From: Polyangiaceae bacterium
Lineage (GTDB): Bacteria > Myxococcota_A > Polyangia > Polyangiales > Polyangiaceae
Assembly: GCA_013214025.1 (NCBI GenBank)
Contig: JABSRN010000010.1
Location: 24,030-88,029, forward strand
Length of the DNA stretch: 64,000 nucleotides
Direction of reading: 5' to 3'
Shown: one piece after another, positions 30,930-40,813 of the stretch
Position numbering within the stretch: the first letter of the stretch is position 1
How the letters are laid out: every line of letters begins with the position of its first letter
Made by a program: the position numbers and the translations under genes
The notes under the pieces: generated by a model
The model's database searches: none
Told to the model about the DNA's origin: nothing
The model's input: only the letters and a program-made list of their open reading frames with translations

Positions 30930-31550
30930 TTGTTGTCACTGAAGAACTTTCTGAGCTGTAACACTCTTGCTGTCACGTTAGTCGCGTCGACAGTGTGCAC
31001 GTCCACCCTGGCATCGGCCGCCGATGGTGAAGCCAAAGCCAAAGCCGACGACGGTCCCCGCAAGGATCCCGATGGCGTACGCGGCATCAGCCCGTTTTGG
31101 GAAGCCATCAACAAGGGCGACAGCTCCTACATCGCTCGAGACTTCGACACTGCGATCCTGCGTTTCCGTGAGGCCATCTCCGTTTCGCCGCAGGATTCCA
31201 TGGGTCACTATCGAATGGCTGAGGCCCACATCGCCAAGAATCAACTGAGCGACGCGAGCAATGCTCTCGACTCGGCCATGCGATTCGCCGTTGACGAGAC
31301 ACTCAAGGCAAAGCTGCTGTTCTTGCAGGCCGATCTGAAAGAGCGCGAGCGCAACTATGCTGGTGCCACAGAGAAGTGGACGGCCTACGAGACTTTCTCC
31401 AAAGCCAAACCAGATGCGACCACGTATCCTGCGACTGCGCCCGATCGTAAGAAGAAAATCGAAGAGTGGAAGGCGCTCCAGAAAGCCTACGGCGAAGTAA
31501 AACAGCGAGTTGAGAAACGCGCTGCAGAAGCCGCCAAGGCGCTCTCCTAG
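30930..31550 (+). CDS. Exported TPR-like protein
   Basis: 206 residues. The start is taken as the TTG at 30930 because a strong GGAGG (30916-30920) lies 9 bases upstream and it yields a clean signal peptide (LSLKNFL...STLASAADG). A GTG at 30897 is less likely. The mature protein has helical repeats with TPR spacing: AINKGDSSYIARDFDTAILR, MGHYRMAEAHIAKNQLSDAS, LLFLQADLKERERNYAGATE. It ends in a Lys/Glu/Ala-rich helix. Probably a periplasmic scaffold; partner unknown. Divergent from the SctQ-like gene. Confidence 0.78.
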   Translation: MLSLKNFLSCNTLAVTLVASTVCTSTLASAADGEAKAKADDGPRKDPDGVRGISPFWEAINKGDSSYIARDFDTAILRFREAISVSPQDSMGHYRMAEAHIAKNQLSDASNALDSAMRFAVDETLKAKLLFLQADLKERERNYAGATEKWTAYETFSKAKPDATTYPATAPDRKKKIEEWKALQKAYGEVKQRVEKRAAEAAKALS

Positions 31551-31612
31551 CGCTCTCGTAGCGCTTTAGGATTCATGGATGCGGGTCCGATTCATGGATG
31601 CGGGGCCACGGT
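31546..31612. repeat. Short tandem duplications around the TPR gene's stop codon
   Basis: TAGCGCT occurs at the stop (31548-31554) and again at 31558-31564. Then GATTCATGGATGCGGG occurs twice, starting at 31570 and 31589 (19 bases apart). See the finding on stop-adjacent duplications. Confidence 0.7.
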
Positions 31613-31629
31613 TGTGGCTAGATTAGCGC

Positions 31630-32460
31630 CTAGTTTTGGGCCTGGGCTTTTGCCTTTGCTTGCCGGCGTTTGGCCATTTTCGCGACCATGCTGGTGATGG
31701 GTATGGCGAGGGACGGCACGCTATTGACGAGTTTGGCCATGAAGGCTTCGCCGGAAAACGGCACCGCGGCGATGACCTCTATAGGTCGGGTTTTCAGACT
31801 GGCGATGATGCTGTCCGCGACTTCTTCGGGCTCCAGCGCGCGGCGACCGGCAAAGGTGAGGGACGCCTCTTCCATGTGCAGTTGCATGTCCATCATCGGG
31901 GTGGCGACCAGGCCGGGACACACGACGGTGACGGCGACGCCGTGTTTGTGTAGCTCTTGGGCGACGGCTAGGGAGTAGCCTCGAACGGCGTACTTGGATG
32001 CGCTGTAGAGTGAGATCCCCGGCACGGGCATGACGCCCGCCAGGGATGCGACGTTGACGATGTGTCCGTGGCCCTGGGCTACCATGATCTTGGCTGCCGC
32101 ATTGGTGCCGAACATGACGCCCTTGACGTTCACGTCGATGGTCCGATGAACCGCAGCGGGCTCAGCCTCGTGGGCGTAACAAGCTGTCAGGAAGGCGGCG
32201 ACGTTCAGCAACACATCCAAGGGGCCTGAGCGAGCCACGGCTCCACTCAAGACTTCCGTGAAGGCGTCGGGATCCGTGATGTCGAGCTTCTCGATGTGGA
32301 CTCGAGCACTGTTGGCGATGCCAAGGTCGGCGACTGCGGCTTTGAGTCCCGGCTCGTTGATATCTACCAGGGTGAGGTGATGGCCCTGGGCGTGCAATTT
32401 GCCGGCGAGACACTTGGCGATGCCGCTGGCGCATCCGGTGATGACGATGTTTTGGCTCAT
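31630..32460 (-). CDS. Short-chain dehydrogenase/reductase
   Basis: 276 residues. NAD(P)-dependent oxidoreductase with a Rossmann fold. The nucleotide motif is TGCASGIA (residues 8-15), a variant in which the last Gly is Ala. The NNAG position reads NVAAF. The catalytic Ser and the YxxxK pair are in VNVASLAGVM and LYSASKYAVRGY. The C-terminal 45 residues are basic and helical (MVAKMAKRRQAKAKAQAQN), perhaps membrane-associated. The substrate cannot be inferred. It lies 18 bases downstream of the transglutaminase-like pair and may be the last gene of that unit. Confidence 0.88.
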   Translation of the reverse strand: MSQNIVITGCASGIAKCLAGKLHAQGHHLTLVDINEPGLKAAVADLGIANSARVHIEKLDITDPDAFTEVLSGAVARSGPLDVLLNVAAFLTACYAHEAEPAAVHRTIDVNVKGVMFGTNAAAKIMVAQGHGHIVNVASLAGVMPVPGISLYSASKYAVRGYSLAVAQELHKHGVAVTVVCPGLVATPMMDMQLHMEEASLTFAGRRALEPEEVADSIIASLKTRPIEVIAAVPFSGEAFMAKLVNSVPSLAIPITSMVAKMAKRRQAKAKAQAQN

Positions 32461-32478
32461 GGGAGTCAGAGAAGAGGC

Positions 32479-35400
32479 TCAGCTTCCCGAGGCGTCAAGC
32501 TCGATGGTGAATTCGTGGGCCAGGGCGTCGTCGGCGGATCGGGTAAACTCGAGAAACTTTTGATATTCATCGGGCTGGATGCGTCCGGCGGGTAGGTGAA
32601 TTTCACGCTCCAATATCAGGCTTTTGCCCTCTACCCGGTCTCGGATGAGGACTCGTCTCGGGCCATTGTAGAATTCCCGGGGCGCTGGCACCTTGACCCG
32701 AGACTGACTGGGCAGTTTCAAAACCAAACGGAGCGTCTGGTGTGTCGATTGGCCAATCAGGATCGGCGTTTCCCGGTGAGGGAGTTTGGCGAGCCTGGCC
32801 AGATTCAGTCGAAAGGGTGGGCGCAGCAGTAACAGCGAGCCTCGTCGGTTGGCGAACTGGCCCACCTTGGATTCGGTGCGGACCTCGATGGGCACGTCGT
32901 GGTCGTCGAGCTTGGCTAGCTCGTGGCTCAGCAACTGCGCGCCTCGTAGGCTCGGCCCCAAGAGACGAGATTCGATCACATCGTGGTGTTGGGCTTCGCT
33001 TAGTTTGGTCAGTCCCGTGCGCAGCTGCATGCCGTGTTTGCCCGCAAATCGCTGTACCAAGGAGAGCTCGGCGCTGCCCTGGGTATTGATAGTGCCGCTT
33101 CCGTCGACAGCGATGCCGTCGGCTGTGCCCGCCGTCGGGAGGATCTGTTTGACGGGGCTGTTTCCCAGCAACATCATGGCGGGCATGCCGCGCACTTCTG
33201 CGGGCAAGTATCCGAAGGGTGCGTGTTTGCTCCCGATGGTGAGCCAGCGGGCCTTCTTGCCGCGTCCGACCTTCAGCACAGCATGCTGATAGCGGTGCAT
33301 CTCAGAGATGGGGCCTTGGGGGGGAGCGGCCAGTCGGTTCTCCGCGATGCCGTAGTTGACGGGGATGCCAAGGGTTCGGCAAAGGTGCACATAGGCGAGC
33401 CAGCGGTTGCCGCTCTTGCCCACGATGACGCGTCGAGCATCGCTTTCGCCGCCCTCTTCGATGTTGGAAACCACCCAGCGATACAGAGTCCGGGCTCGCT
33501 GAATGACGGCGCTTTCGGGATGAGCCTTGGTGATTTGTTGAGCGATGCGTGCGATGCGCGGATCCAGCGGCAGATGCTGACGCACCTTGTCCGAGAACAC
33601 TTGGGCTCGGAGATCGGCATCCAAGCCCCAGCCAATCTGCAAGTTGGGCAAAAACTCTTCGGCGGGGGGGCTCAGCTCCTCGGTAGGAGCTGCCGGGCTG
33701 AAATCCATCCGGTAGCGTTTCACAGTGAGCGGCCCCTCGGTGTGCACGACGGGCGCCGGCACATCCCCGTGGACCTCGACCACCAGCGCTTTGATGGTCG
33801 GGCTGATGATGACAAACTCGCTACGAGCGTAGGCGATATTCGCTTCACGGAAATACCAAAGGGGGCCGAGATAGTGATCGGGCCCTGTGCCGTTTTCCCG
33901 AACGATTTGTTCGGTCTCGACGTAATCGCCCACCTCCAGATGCGGCAAGGTGACCGTTCGTTTTTGGGAGATCGATTCCGGTTCGAGACTGCGCCCATCG
34001 GCCTTGATGACGCGCATCTTCAAGATTTGTCCGCGCAGGCGCGGATGTTCGGCAAAACGATCGATGCCCTCGGGGCTTTGAATGCGGATGATTTCGTGTT
34101 CGAGCATGGAACTCGAACCATCGGCGTGCACCCAAACAGCGGCGTAGTCCAACACCCGAGCCGCCGTACCGGACATGTGCCGTCCTGCCTTTTCGTAGGC
34201 AGCTATGATTTTTTTCCCGTCCAAACGGTAAGCGGCGAGCTCGGAGGTGGCTTCGATGAGATCGATGGCGCGACGTAGGGCGTCGGGCACAGCGCCAGCT
34301 TCGATGGCGGCGGCCAGAGCCTGGGCGAGCGCGTCCGGACGACCCGCGGCATATTGAGCGTCCGCTAGTCGCAGGCGTGCCCGACTGTCGGTGGGCTGTT
34401 CTCTCACTGCCGCCTCCAGCCGATTCCATAGCTGCTCGGTGTTGCCGGAGCGGCTCAAAACGTCGCTGATGCGGGCTTTGAGGCGATCGCGCTCCGGCCA
34501 CAGCTTTTCGAGCGCCCGTAGCTGGACCAGCGCGCTGGCGTAATCCTTCCGCGCTAGGGCACGGCTCAGTTCGATTTCGGCCTCCGGGTTGCGTTCCCTG
34601 AGCCGTTTGGCCATCTCATCGCTGCGTGCGAGATCGCCGGTACGCTCAAACAGCGCCATCGCGTTGTGCAACGTGCTCTCGTCGGTTGGAAAGCGGCGGA
34701 GCATCCCCAGGGTGGCTGCGTCGCGCTCCGTGGGCCAACCCAGCACGTCGTAGGTGTCGCGCAGCTCGTGCCAGATCGGCGCCACATTGGGCAGATCAGC
34801 AGTCAAGATACGGAGCTGTTCGATCATCTCCAAGGGCCGGCGCTGGCGCAACTGGGTGGCGACCGCCAAGCGAGCGAGCCAGAGGCCTTCATCCTTGGCA
34901 GCGGCTCTCTTGTAGAGCTGATGCATCAAATCTTCGGTCTGGCTCTTGTCGAAGATCGGATCTCCCCGAGTGATGGCGGCCGCGAGCTGTAGGCTCAGCC
35001 CCGTCGCGTTGTCGAAATCGGCTATGAGCGGCTCCAGCACGACCTGGGCGACATCATCCTGAAGCTCTTGGTGCGCGAGGGCGGCAACCAAGAAACGAGT
35101 GACGGAGTCTTTCGGGTGGTGGACCGCACCCGGCACGCTGGCTTCTCCGGTGGCGATGAATGGGCTGAGCACGTTGGGGTCCGAGAGCCGCGTCGCGGGT
35201 CGGGAGCCGTAGCCGGGGGCCGGATCGCTGGAGTAGGCGAGATCGAGAGGGCTGCCATCGTTGTTCATCAACCGAAAAGCGGTGGAGCCGCTCGGCAGTC
35301 TCGCCAGGATGCGATGGCGCCCGGGGGTTAGCTCGAAGCGCACACCGAATTGTGGCCATACGCCCCACTTTCGCGCGTCTCGATCGAGCACCAGCTCGTC

Positions 35401-36261
35401 GTCCACCCAAACCGCCAAAGCGCCTTGGGCCGTGAACAACACTTCTCGGGTCTCCGCTGTCTCCACATAGGTTTCCGCGTAAAAGACGCCGGCACCTGCG
35501 GTTTCGTCCAGGCCGAAACCGCAGCCGTCCATTTGGCTCTTCAGGATTCGAGGACGTTCGTTTCGCCCTGCCGCCGCGATCCAGGTCGTCGGCCAGGGGC
35601 CGGGTTCTTCGGCGCCGAATTGTCTGTGCAGATCGACCGGCAAGTTACGGCCAAAGGGACCTGCGAAACGTAACTCAGTGGCGCAGCCTCCGCGGACCGC
35701 CATTTTCCGATCTTGGGCGGGGCTCGCCTTCTGTTCCGAGTTCCAGAACCGCAACAGAGCACCGCGTGCTCGCCAACCGATAGCTCCCGGCTGATCGAGA
35801 GTGGCTTCGACGAACCCCTGCCACTTTTTCCATAAGCCCGCATGGCTGTTGGCGAGCGCGAGGGCTTGGCTGGCGGAGTACCAGGCGATCAGCTGTGTGC
35901 GGGCATCCGTGGACTCTCGGCTTGCGGCGACAGCTTCCATGAAGTGGTCGGCGGCGCTGGCAAGATCCCCGTGCGCCTTGTCGTCGAGCGCTCTGGCGAA
36001 GCTGGGGAGCAAGCTAGTTGTCTTGTGGCTATCGAGGGCGAGTCGCACCTTCTTGGCCCGCACAGCGTCCCCACCGGCAGCGGCGAGTTCGTGCAGCAGC
36101 AGTAACGCCAGGCCGTCAGGATCCTGCGAGGTCTCTTGAAGGCGCAGGGTGGCGAGATCGGGGGGGCCTGCGGCGGGTCCGCTAGAGCAGGCGACGTTGG
36201 CGCCGGCTGTGGCGATCAGCAGCATCGGCACGGTCAACCAACGACGGGTTCCACGTCTCAT
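32479..36261 (-). CDS. Giant lipoprotein: TPR, DUF3857 and inactive transglutaminase-like domain
   Basis: 1260 residues. The lipobox is NVAC (Cys25). A jelly-roll, sugar-binding-like region (LAVWVDDELVLDRDARKW, about 270-340) precedes TPR-like helices (about 380-690), a DUF3857 domain (about 700-890) and a transglutaminase-like domain. At the place where the partner has GDCKDKA, this protein reads SGNRWLAY: the nucleophilic Cys is missing. The His is kept (YQHAVLKV), while the Asp motif is replaced by RWLTIGSKHA. It is thus a probable pseudoenzyme on the cell surface or in the periplasm. The start ATG overlaps the upstream paralogue's stop by four bases. Confidence 0.85.
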   Translation of the reverse strand: MRRGTRRWLTVPMLLIATAGANVACSSGPAAGPPDLATLRLQETSQDPDGLALLLLHELAAAGGDAVRAKKVRLALDSHKTTSLLPSFARALDDKAHGDLASAADHFMEAVAASRESTDARTQLIAWYSASQALALANSHAGLWKKWQGFVEATLDQPGAIGWRARGALLRFWNSEQKASPAQDRKMAVRGGCATELRFAGPFGRNLPVDLHRQFGAEEPGPWPTTWIAAAGRNERPRILKSQMDGCGFGLDETAGAGVFYAETYVETAETREVLFTAQGALAVWVDDELVLDRDARKWGVWPQFGVRFELTPGRHRILARLPSGSTAFRLMNNDGSPLDLAYSSDPAPGYGSRPATRLSDPNVLSPFIATGEASVPGAVHHPKDSVTRFLVAALAHQELQDDVAQVVLEPLIADFDNATGLSLQLAAAITRGDPIFDKSQTEDLMHQLYKRAAAKDEGLWLARLAVATQLRQRRPLEMIEQLRILTADLPNVAPIWHELRDTYDVLGWPTERDAATLGMLRRFPTDESTLHNAMALFERTGDLARSDEMAKRLRERNPEAEIELSRALARKDYASALVQLRALEKLWPERDRLKARISDVLSRSGNTEQLWNRLEAAVREQPTDSRARLRLADAQYAAGRPDALAQALAAAIEAGAVPDALRRAIDLIEATSELAAYRLDGKKIIAAYEKAGRHMSGTAARVLDYAAVWVHADGSSSMLEHEIIRIQSPEGIDRFAEHPRLRGQILKMRVIKADGRSLEPESISQKRTVTLPHLEVGDYVETEQIVRENGTGPDHYLGPLWYFREANIAYARSEFVIISPTIKALVVEVHGDVPAPVVHTEGPLTVKRYRMDFSPAAPTEELSPPAEEFLPNLQIGWGLDADLRAQVFSDKVRQHLPLDPRIARIAQQITKAHPESAVIQRARTLYRWVVSNIEEGGESDARRVIVGKSGNRWLAYVHLCRTLGIPVNYGIAENRLAAPPQGPISEMHRYQHAVLKVGRGKKARWLTIGSKHAPFGYLPAEVRGMPAMMLLGNSPVKQILPTAGTADGIAVDGSGTINTQGSAELSLVQRFAGKHGMQLRTGLTKLSEAQHHDVIESRLLGPSLRGAQLLSHELAKLDDHDVPIEVRTESKVGQFANRRGSLLLLRPPFRLNLARLAKLPHRETPILIGQSTHQTLRLVLKLPSQSRVKVPAPREFYNGPRRVLIRDRVEGKSLILEREIHLPAGRIQPDEYQKFLEFTRSADDALAHEFTIELDASGS

Positions 36262-39200
36262 TGTTGAATCCTCACGCGCTGGTCGACGGCGCTATCGAAG
36301 GTCGCGCAAAACTGGCGCCACGCGGCGTATTGCTCGGGGGCGATGCGGTCCACAGTGAGCTGCAAGCTTGTGCTCACCGTAACGCTCTTTTCGGACTGGC
36401 GGACCACCATTTCGTAGTTGCCGAACGGCGACGTCTTGGCGCTCGCCGCGGGAACGGACAGGAATTTCATGCCAGGGGGCAACTCCAACTCGCTTTCGGT
36501 CGCCTGGGTCCCGGGGGTGGGGAGAGCGACCGGGAGTTTTCGTTTCGAGAGCGAGGCAAAGCGCGGGGTCAGTCGCAGGGAAGGAGTGAGGCTGAGGCTG
36601 AGCACTCCGCTCCCTTCGGATCGTGCAAATCGATTGAGTCGCCCGCGTAGCTTCACGGATACGGAGCGGTCGATGTCGTTCAGACCCTGGGTGCGCGGCG
36701 TTCCTCTCACTTCGAAGCCAGGAAATTCCCCGGTGACATACTCGGCGAGGCGTTGCTTTTTACTCGACGAGGCGCTGTAGCGTCGTCGCCACCAGGAGGC
36801 GTGAGTCCCGGTCACGGCGTATTCGATGTCGAGGGCGGCGCTTCGGTCCGCTCGCAGTCGAAGCCTCAGCTTTCGGCGTACTTCGTCTGGGGTCGACGTG
36901 ATCTTCGGCAAATGCGTGAGCTTTGAGTTTCCGCCGTTCACCAGGAGCGCCAGGGCGCCTCGGTCCATCGCAGGCAATTCGCTCATCCCGGTGTATTCAG
37001 CGGTTCCGTCCAAGTAGAGATCTAACTCGGGCACGTAGGCGATGGCATGATTGAAGGCTGCCAAGCTGCTCACTTTGGATCGGAAATCGCCGCCTTGGTT
37101 GGCTCGTAGGATCACGATGGTGGAGTCGATGCCGAGCGCACGCAGTAAGGAGACAATCACCGTCGCCTTGTCTTTGCAGTCTCCCCAGCCTCGCGCCACA
37201 GTTTGGACGCAACGGCGTGGTTTGAAGCCGTGAATGCCAAACTCAAGGGCGACATAACGCGTGTTCTGGACGACCCAATTGTAGACGGCACGTACTTTCT
37301 CGGTTGTCGTCGTTTTGCCGACGCCCAATGACGTCGCGAGCTTCCGGGTGTCCTCGTCGAGATCAAACTGATCCTTCGCCAACCCCCAGTACCAGTGTCC
37401 CATCTCTTGATAGTTGGCGAAGGTGGAGATGTGCACGAAGCCGAGCACTTCGGGCCATGGCGGCATGGCGGGCTCGGGCGCTTGGGCCGCGAGTCCCTTC
37501 ACGACAAAGCGCTCAATGTTGAGCTTTCCGCGTTTGTCCGTGTCGCGCTTCATTTTCGGAAGGCCGACAACGTCCACGTAGAGCTTTCGCGCGGCGGGTG
37601 TGATCAATACGTGTTCGGCGTGGCCGACGGGTTCGCTGGATCCAAAGGGCACGACCTCCCCAAAGTAGTCACCGAATTCATTTCTCGCTGCGACATCGTC
37701 AATTCGGTACTTGAGTTCGACGACGTCGCCGGCTTCGAGGCGGGGGAAGCTGACGACGAAGGTTCGATCCGATGTGTACATTCGAAGGGCGGGGTTGTCG
37801 GCTGCGCCCTCGCCGCTTTCAATGGCTTGGTCAATGCTCCCGTCAGCACGAAACACACGGGCTCCGCGTAACTGAACGCGCTGCCGATCGGCTTGGTAAC
37901 GAAAGGCATATTGACGGGCGACCGCGGCGGCGGATGCGCTGAGCGGCTGGAACACGACCTGCGTGAAGTTACTCGCCAGGCCATTGGGGAAGACCTGGGT
38001 GACGCTGAGCTTGAGCAGAGTACGTTGGGACTGCCCCTCGGCTGTGGCGTTTCGGTCTTTTAGAAAACGCGCGGGCTCGTGGGCGTAGCTTTCGTCCAGG
38101 CGTGCACTTTGGGGCTCGAGGTGATCGAGGTACTGGCGAACCTCTTTGGCCTGGGGTCGCAGTTCGAGAATACGGCGCAAGCGTCGCAGCTGTTCATCCG
38201 GGTGAGCCAGCGAGCCCTCCAGATCCCCGAGCTTGCGTAGCGTCCCCACGTCGTCCGGCGCGAGTCGGAGGGCTTGTTCGTAGCTAGCGACGGCGCGGTC
38301 CGAGGCGCCTTGGGCACGATAGGCTCGGGCGGCGACCCCGTGGGCCCATTGGCTGTTGGGACTGATCGACAACAGGCGAGAGACCCAGCGACTGACCTGT
38401 TCGTCGTTGCGTCGGGATAGCGCCAGATCGATGCGCGACGAGACAAAGGACAAGTCAGGCGTGTCGAAGGCACTCCGCCGATTGGCGATTTCGAGGGCTT
38501 CGGTGTCCCGGCCGAGGGCGCTGAGTGATGAAGAGTAAAGCTCTAACAAGCGCCCGCTCTCCGGCTGGCGATCGAGGGCGCGTTGCAGAATGGCCGTGGC
38601 ACTTTGGCGGAGGCCGGCTTGTTTGAGCATTTTCGATCGTTGGGCGATCGCTACGATGTTCTCCGGATCGATCGCCAGCACCTGCTGATACAGTCCAAAG
38701 GCGGAGTCCGGGCTCAGCCCAGAGGCGTGCCACGCGGCTTGGGCCAGCAACCATTCGACACGCTCGCGGCGCCCTTGGAGTTTCGGTTCGGCGCGGCTCA
38801 ACCAGACGGAAGCGACGTTCCGATCCTCGGAGTGCTTCGCTGCCAAGAGCAGCCGCGGGCCGGTCTCCTCGAGCGCGACGGCACGCTGTGCGAGGTTGCG
38901 GGCGAGGTGGGTCGTCTCGTCGTCGCCTCGGGTCAAGGTGAGATAACGCGAGAAGGCTTCCAGATCGGCAGCCCTCGGTTTCTTGCGCTGCACTCGTCTT
39001 TCAAACTCATCGAGAGGTGCGCCGCGGGCTGCGCTCGAGGGGCGACGCGTGGTAGCGCGGCTCGAGATGGCGCTTACTAGTTTGCCCGATTCGACGCTGG
39101 CTGGGAGCTCGGTACTGAATTTTAGATCTCCGAGAACGGCGCCGTTTCGGCTACCGATGCGCACGGAGATCTGTGGCTTCTTGTTGGCGACACAAATCTT

Positions 39201-39980
39201 TAGTGTCAGGTTGTTGTAGCCGCTATGCAGGCTGACTTGGCGCGCACGCCGACCGAAGTCATGACCACGCTCGACGGGGTCTTTGAGCACGGCTTCGCCG
39301 TTCCAATAGACTTTGACGGCGCCAGCGCTGCCTACCCAGAGGCTAACCGGAATTGTCGCCTTATTTGTACCGCGCACGAAACTAGTGGCGAAGGCGCAAG
39401 CGTGGCGATAGGGGCGCAGCAGCCGCGACAAGTTCAGTTTCCCCAACTCAAAGGAGTGCGGAGCCTCGCGCCAACGCACGACTCGTCCCTTGCCCGAGAA
39501 GCCGCGTCCGGGAGTCATCGCCTCGGCAAACTGTGTTTCGGGCTCGAAGTTCAGATCGAATCCCGCTTTGCCCTCGTTGTCGAAAGGACCGACCACAAGC
39601 CAACGATTGACGTAACCCAACTCAGCGAAGCGCCGCTGCGCGCCAGCGATATCGCCCCGCCGCCGGCGTGCGAGGTTGATAAATGTTTTGCTGTAGGCCA
39701 CCAGCGCCGGAGATAGGCTTGGGTTCGACGAAGCGTTCAGTAGAGCTTCTTCCACATGGTCCGGTCGGGCGGTGTCCCACTGGGCCCAAATTCGACGCAA
39801 CGCCGTGTAGCGCGCGGGGCCTCGCAAACGATCGAGTTCGGCTGCGGCGTCGACAAGATCACCAGATATCCAAGTGGCACGGCTATATACGGAGCTGGAG
39901 TCCGCGCCCGCCGCGAGCGGCGCCAGGCACGCTGCGACCCCAGTAATGACCGCGCTGGCCCCCCAAAAGCGTTTCATCAT
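36258..39980 (-). CDS. Giant exported protein: TPR, DUF3857 and active-type transglutaminase domain
   Basis: 1240 residues with a signal peptide ending near LAAGA. An N-terminal beta region (NRWLVVGPFDNEGKAGFD; KVYWNGEAVLKD) is followed by TPR-like repeats (about 340-640), a DUF3857 domain (about 650-860) and a transglutaminase-like fold. The catalytic triad is intact: Cys935 in WGDCKDKA, His978 in FNHAIAYV and Asp991 in LYLDGTAEY. A C-terminal beta domain ends the protein. It could crosslink, amidate or cleave peptides in the envelope. It is upstream of, and coupled to, an inactive paralogue of the same architecture. Divergent from mglB across 342 bases. Confidence 0.87.
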   Translation of the reverse strand: MMKRFWGASAVITGVAACLAPLAAGADSSSVYSRATWISGDLVDAAAELDRLRGPARYTALRRIWAQWDTARPDHVEEALLNASSNPSLSPALVAYSKTFINLARRRRGDIAGAQRRFAELGYVNRWLVVGPFDNEGKAGFDLNFEPETQFAEAMTPGRGFSGKGRVVRWREAPHSFELGKLNLSRLLRPYRHACAFATSFVRGTNKATIPVSLWVGSAGAVKVYWNGEAVLKDPVERGHDFGRRARQVSLHSGYNNLTLKICVANKKPQISVRIGSRNGAVLGDLKFSTELPASVESGKLVSAISSRATTRRPSSAARGAPLDEFERRVQRKKPRAADLEAFSRYLTLTRGDDETTHLARNLAQRAVALEETGPRLLLAAKHSEDRNVASVWLSRAEPKLQGRRERVEWLLAQAAWHASGLSPDSAFGLYQQVLAIDPENIVAIAQRSKMLKQAGLRQSATAILQRALDRQPESGRLLELYSSSLSALGRDTEALEIANRRSAFDTPDLSFVSSRIDLALSRRNDEQVSRWVSRLLSISPNSQWAHGVAARAYRAQGASDRAVASYEQALRLAPDDVGTLRKLGDLEGSLAHPDEQLRRLRRILELRPQAKEVRQYLDHLEPQSARLDESYAHEPARFLKDRNATAEGQSQRTLLKLSVTQVFPNGLASNFTQVVFQPLSASAAAVARQYAFRYQADRQRVQLRGARVFRADGSIDQAIESGEGAADNPALRMYTSDRTFVVSFPRLEAGDVVELKYRIDDVAARNEFGDYFGEVVPFGSSEPVGHAEHVLITPAARKLYVDVVGLPKMKRDTDKRGKLNIERFVVKGLAAQAPEPAMPPWPEVLGFVHISTFANYQEMGHWYWGLAKDQFDLDEDTRKLATSLGVGKTTTTEKVRAVYNWVVQNTRYVALEFGIHGFKPRRCVQTVARGWGDCKDKATVIVSLLRALGIDSTIVILRANQGGDFRSKVSSLAAFNHAIAYVPELDLYLDGTAEYTGMSELPAMDRGALALLVNGGNSKLTHLPKITSTPDEVRRKLRLRLRADRSAALDIEYAVTGTHASWWRRRYSASSSKKQRLAEYVTGEFPGFEVRGTPRTQGLNDIDRSVSVKLRGRLNRFARSEGSGVLSLSLTPSLRLTPRFASLSKRKLPVALPTPGTQATESELELPPGMKFLSVPAASAKTSPFGNYEMVVRQSEKSVTVSTSLQLTVDRIAPEQYAAWRQFCATFDSAVDQRVRIQQ

Positions 39981-40322
39981 ACGACCCGAGACTTAGCTTC
40001 TTGGGGCTAAGCGGGCAACGCTCGCCGCCTCACACCGAGTGGGGCTCGGGCCGGCACCGAGTTGGCTGGACACGCGTCGGAGTCCGCCCCGGAACGGTTG
40101 TGGTTCTCGGCTTTGCCTACCTCTCACCACACCGGCCCGGATGCGGCCCTGTGGCCGACCCCTCTGCTGCTTGCTGCTGGAGTTTCACTCAGTTAGAACG
40201 ATGCCAGACGGTCCAGAGGCCAATTTTCTCTCGGGGTTAAGACCTTGAGTGAGAGGTGGAGGATGCGGGGCATAGGGCCCTTGATTCGATATCTTACGGC
40301 TGGCGGAACTGCGGAGGAATGA
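39981..40322. other. Divergent intergenic region between the transglutaminase pair and mglB
   Basis: 342 bases without a gene. It must contain promoters for both directions, but no clear sigma-70 or sigma-54 pair was found. The mglB ribosome binding site GGAGG is at 40313-40317. Nothing else was recognised. Confidence 0.4.
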
Positions 40323-40802
40323 ATGGGCGACCCTCAGATGGTGATGTACGAGGAGGAATTTCACCAAATCCAAGCGATTGTCGACAAGTTGGTCAAAGAG
40401 GCGAACGCAAGCGTCGTCTTCATCGTCGATAAGAACGGGCAACTCATCTCCGCTAGCGGAGACGTCGAGAATATCGACACGACGAGTCTGGCGTCGCTGA
40501 CCGCAGGTAACATTGCGGCCACTGGTGGAATCGCGAAACTCCTTCGCGAGAACGAATTCGCCACGCAGTTTCACGAAGGTGAAAATGCGAACATCCACAT
40601 TCAGTTGGTTGGCAACCGCGTCATCTTGGTTGTCATCTTCGACTCCAAGTCCAGTCTCGGATTGGTCCGGCTTCGCGTGCGCAAAGCGACGGACAATCTC
40701 GCGCGGGTGTTCGAGGTCCTTCAGGAGAAGGCTGCGGAGCCAGGCGACTCGCCGTTCGGCGAGATCACTGACGACGACATCGACAGCTTGTTCAACGATT
40801 AA
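40323..40802 (+). CDS. mglB: Roadblock/LC7 GTPase-activating protein MglB
   Basis: 159 residues. GAP and partner of MglA in the polarity switch that governs motility direction. The Roadblock/LC7 fold is clear ([68 protein letters not shown]). The C-terminal 25 residues are acidic ([13 protein letters not shown]). GGAGG is 5 bases before the ATG at 40323. The gap to mglA is 11 bases, so the two form an operon as in Myxococcus. Confidence 0.95.
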   Translation: MGDPQMVMYEEEFHQIQAIVDKLVKEANASVVFIVDKNGQLISASGDVENIDTTSLASLTAGNIAATGGIAKLLRENEFATQFHEGENANIHIQLVGNRVILVVIFDSKSSLGLVRLRVRKATDNLARVFEVLQEKAAEPGDSPFGEITDDDIDSLFND

Positions 40803-40813
40803 GGCTTAAGAAG

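Noticed and set aside
33034..34278. 414-codon open frame on the plus strand inside the DUF3857/transglutaminase gene
   Set aside because: Antisense shadow of a strongly supported coding frame. It has no domain signature or ribosome binding site.
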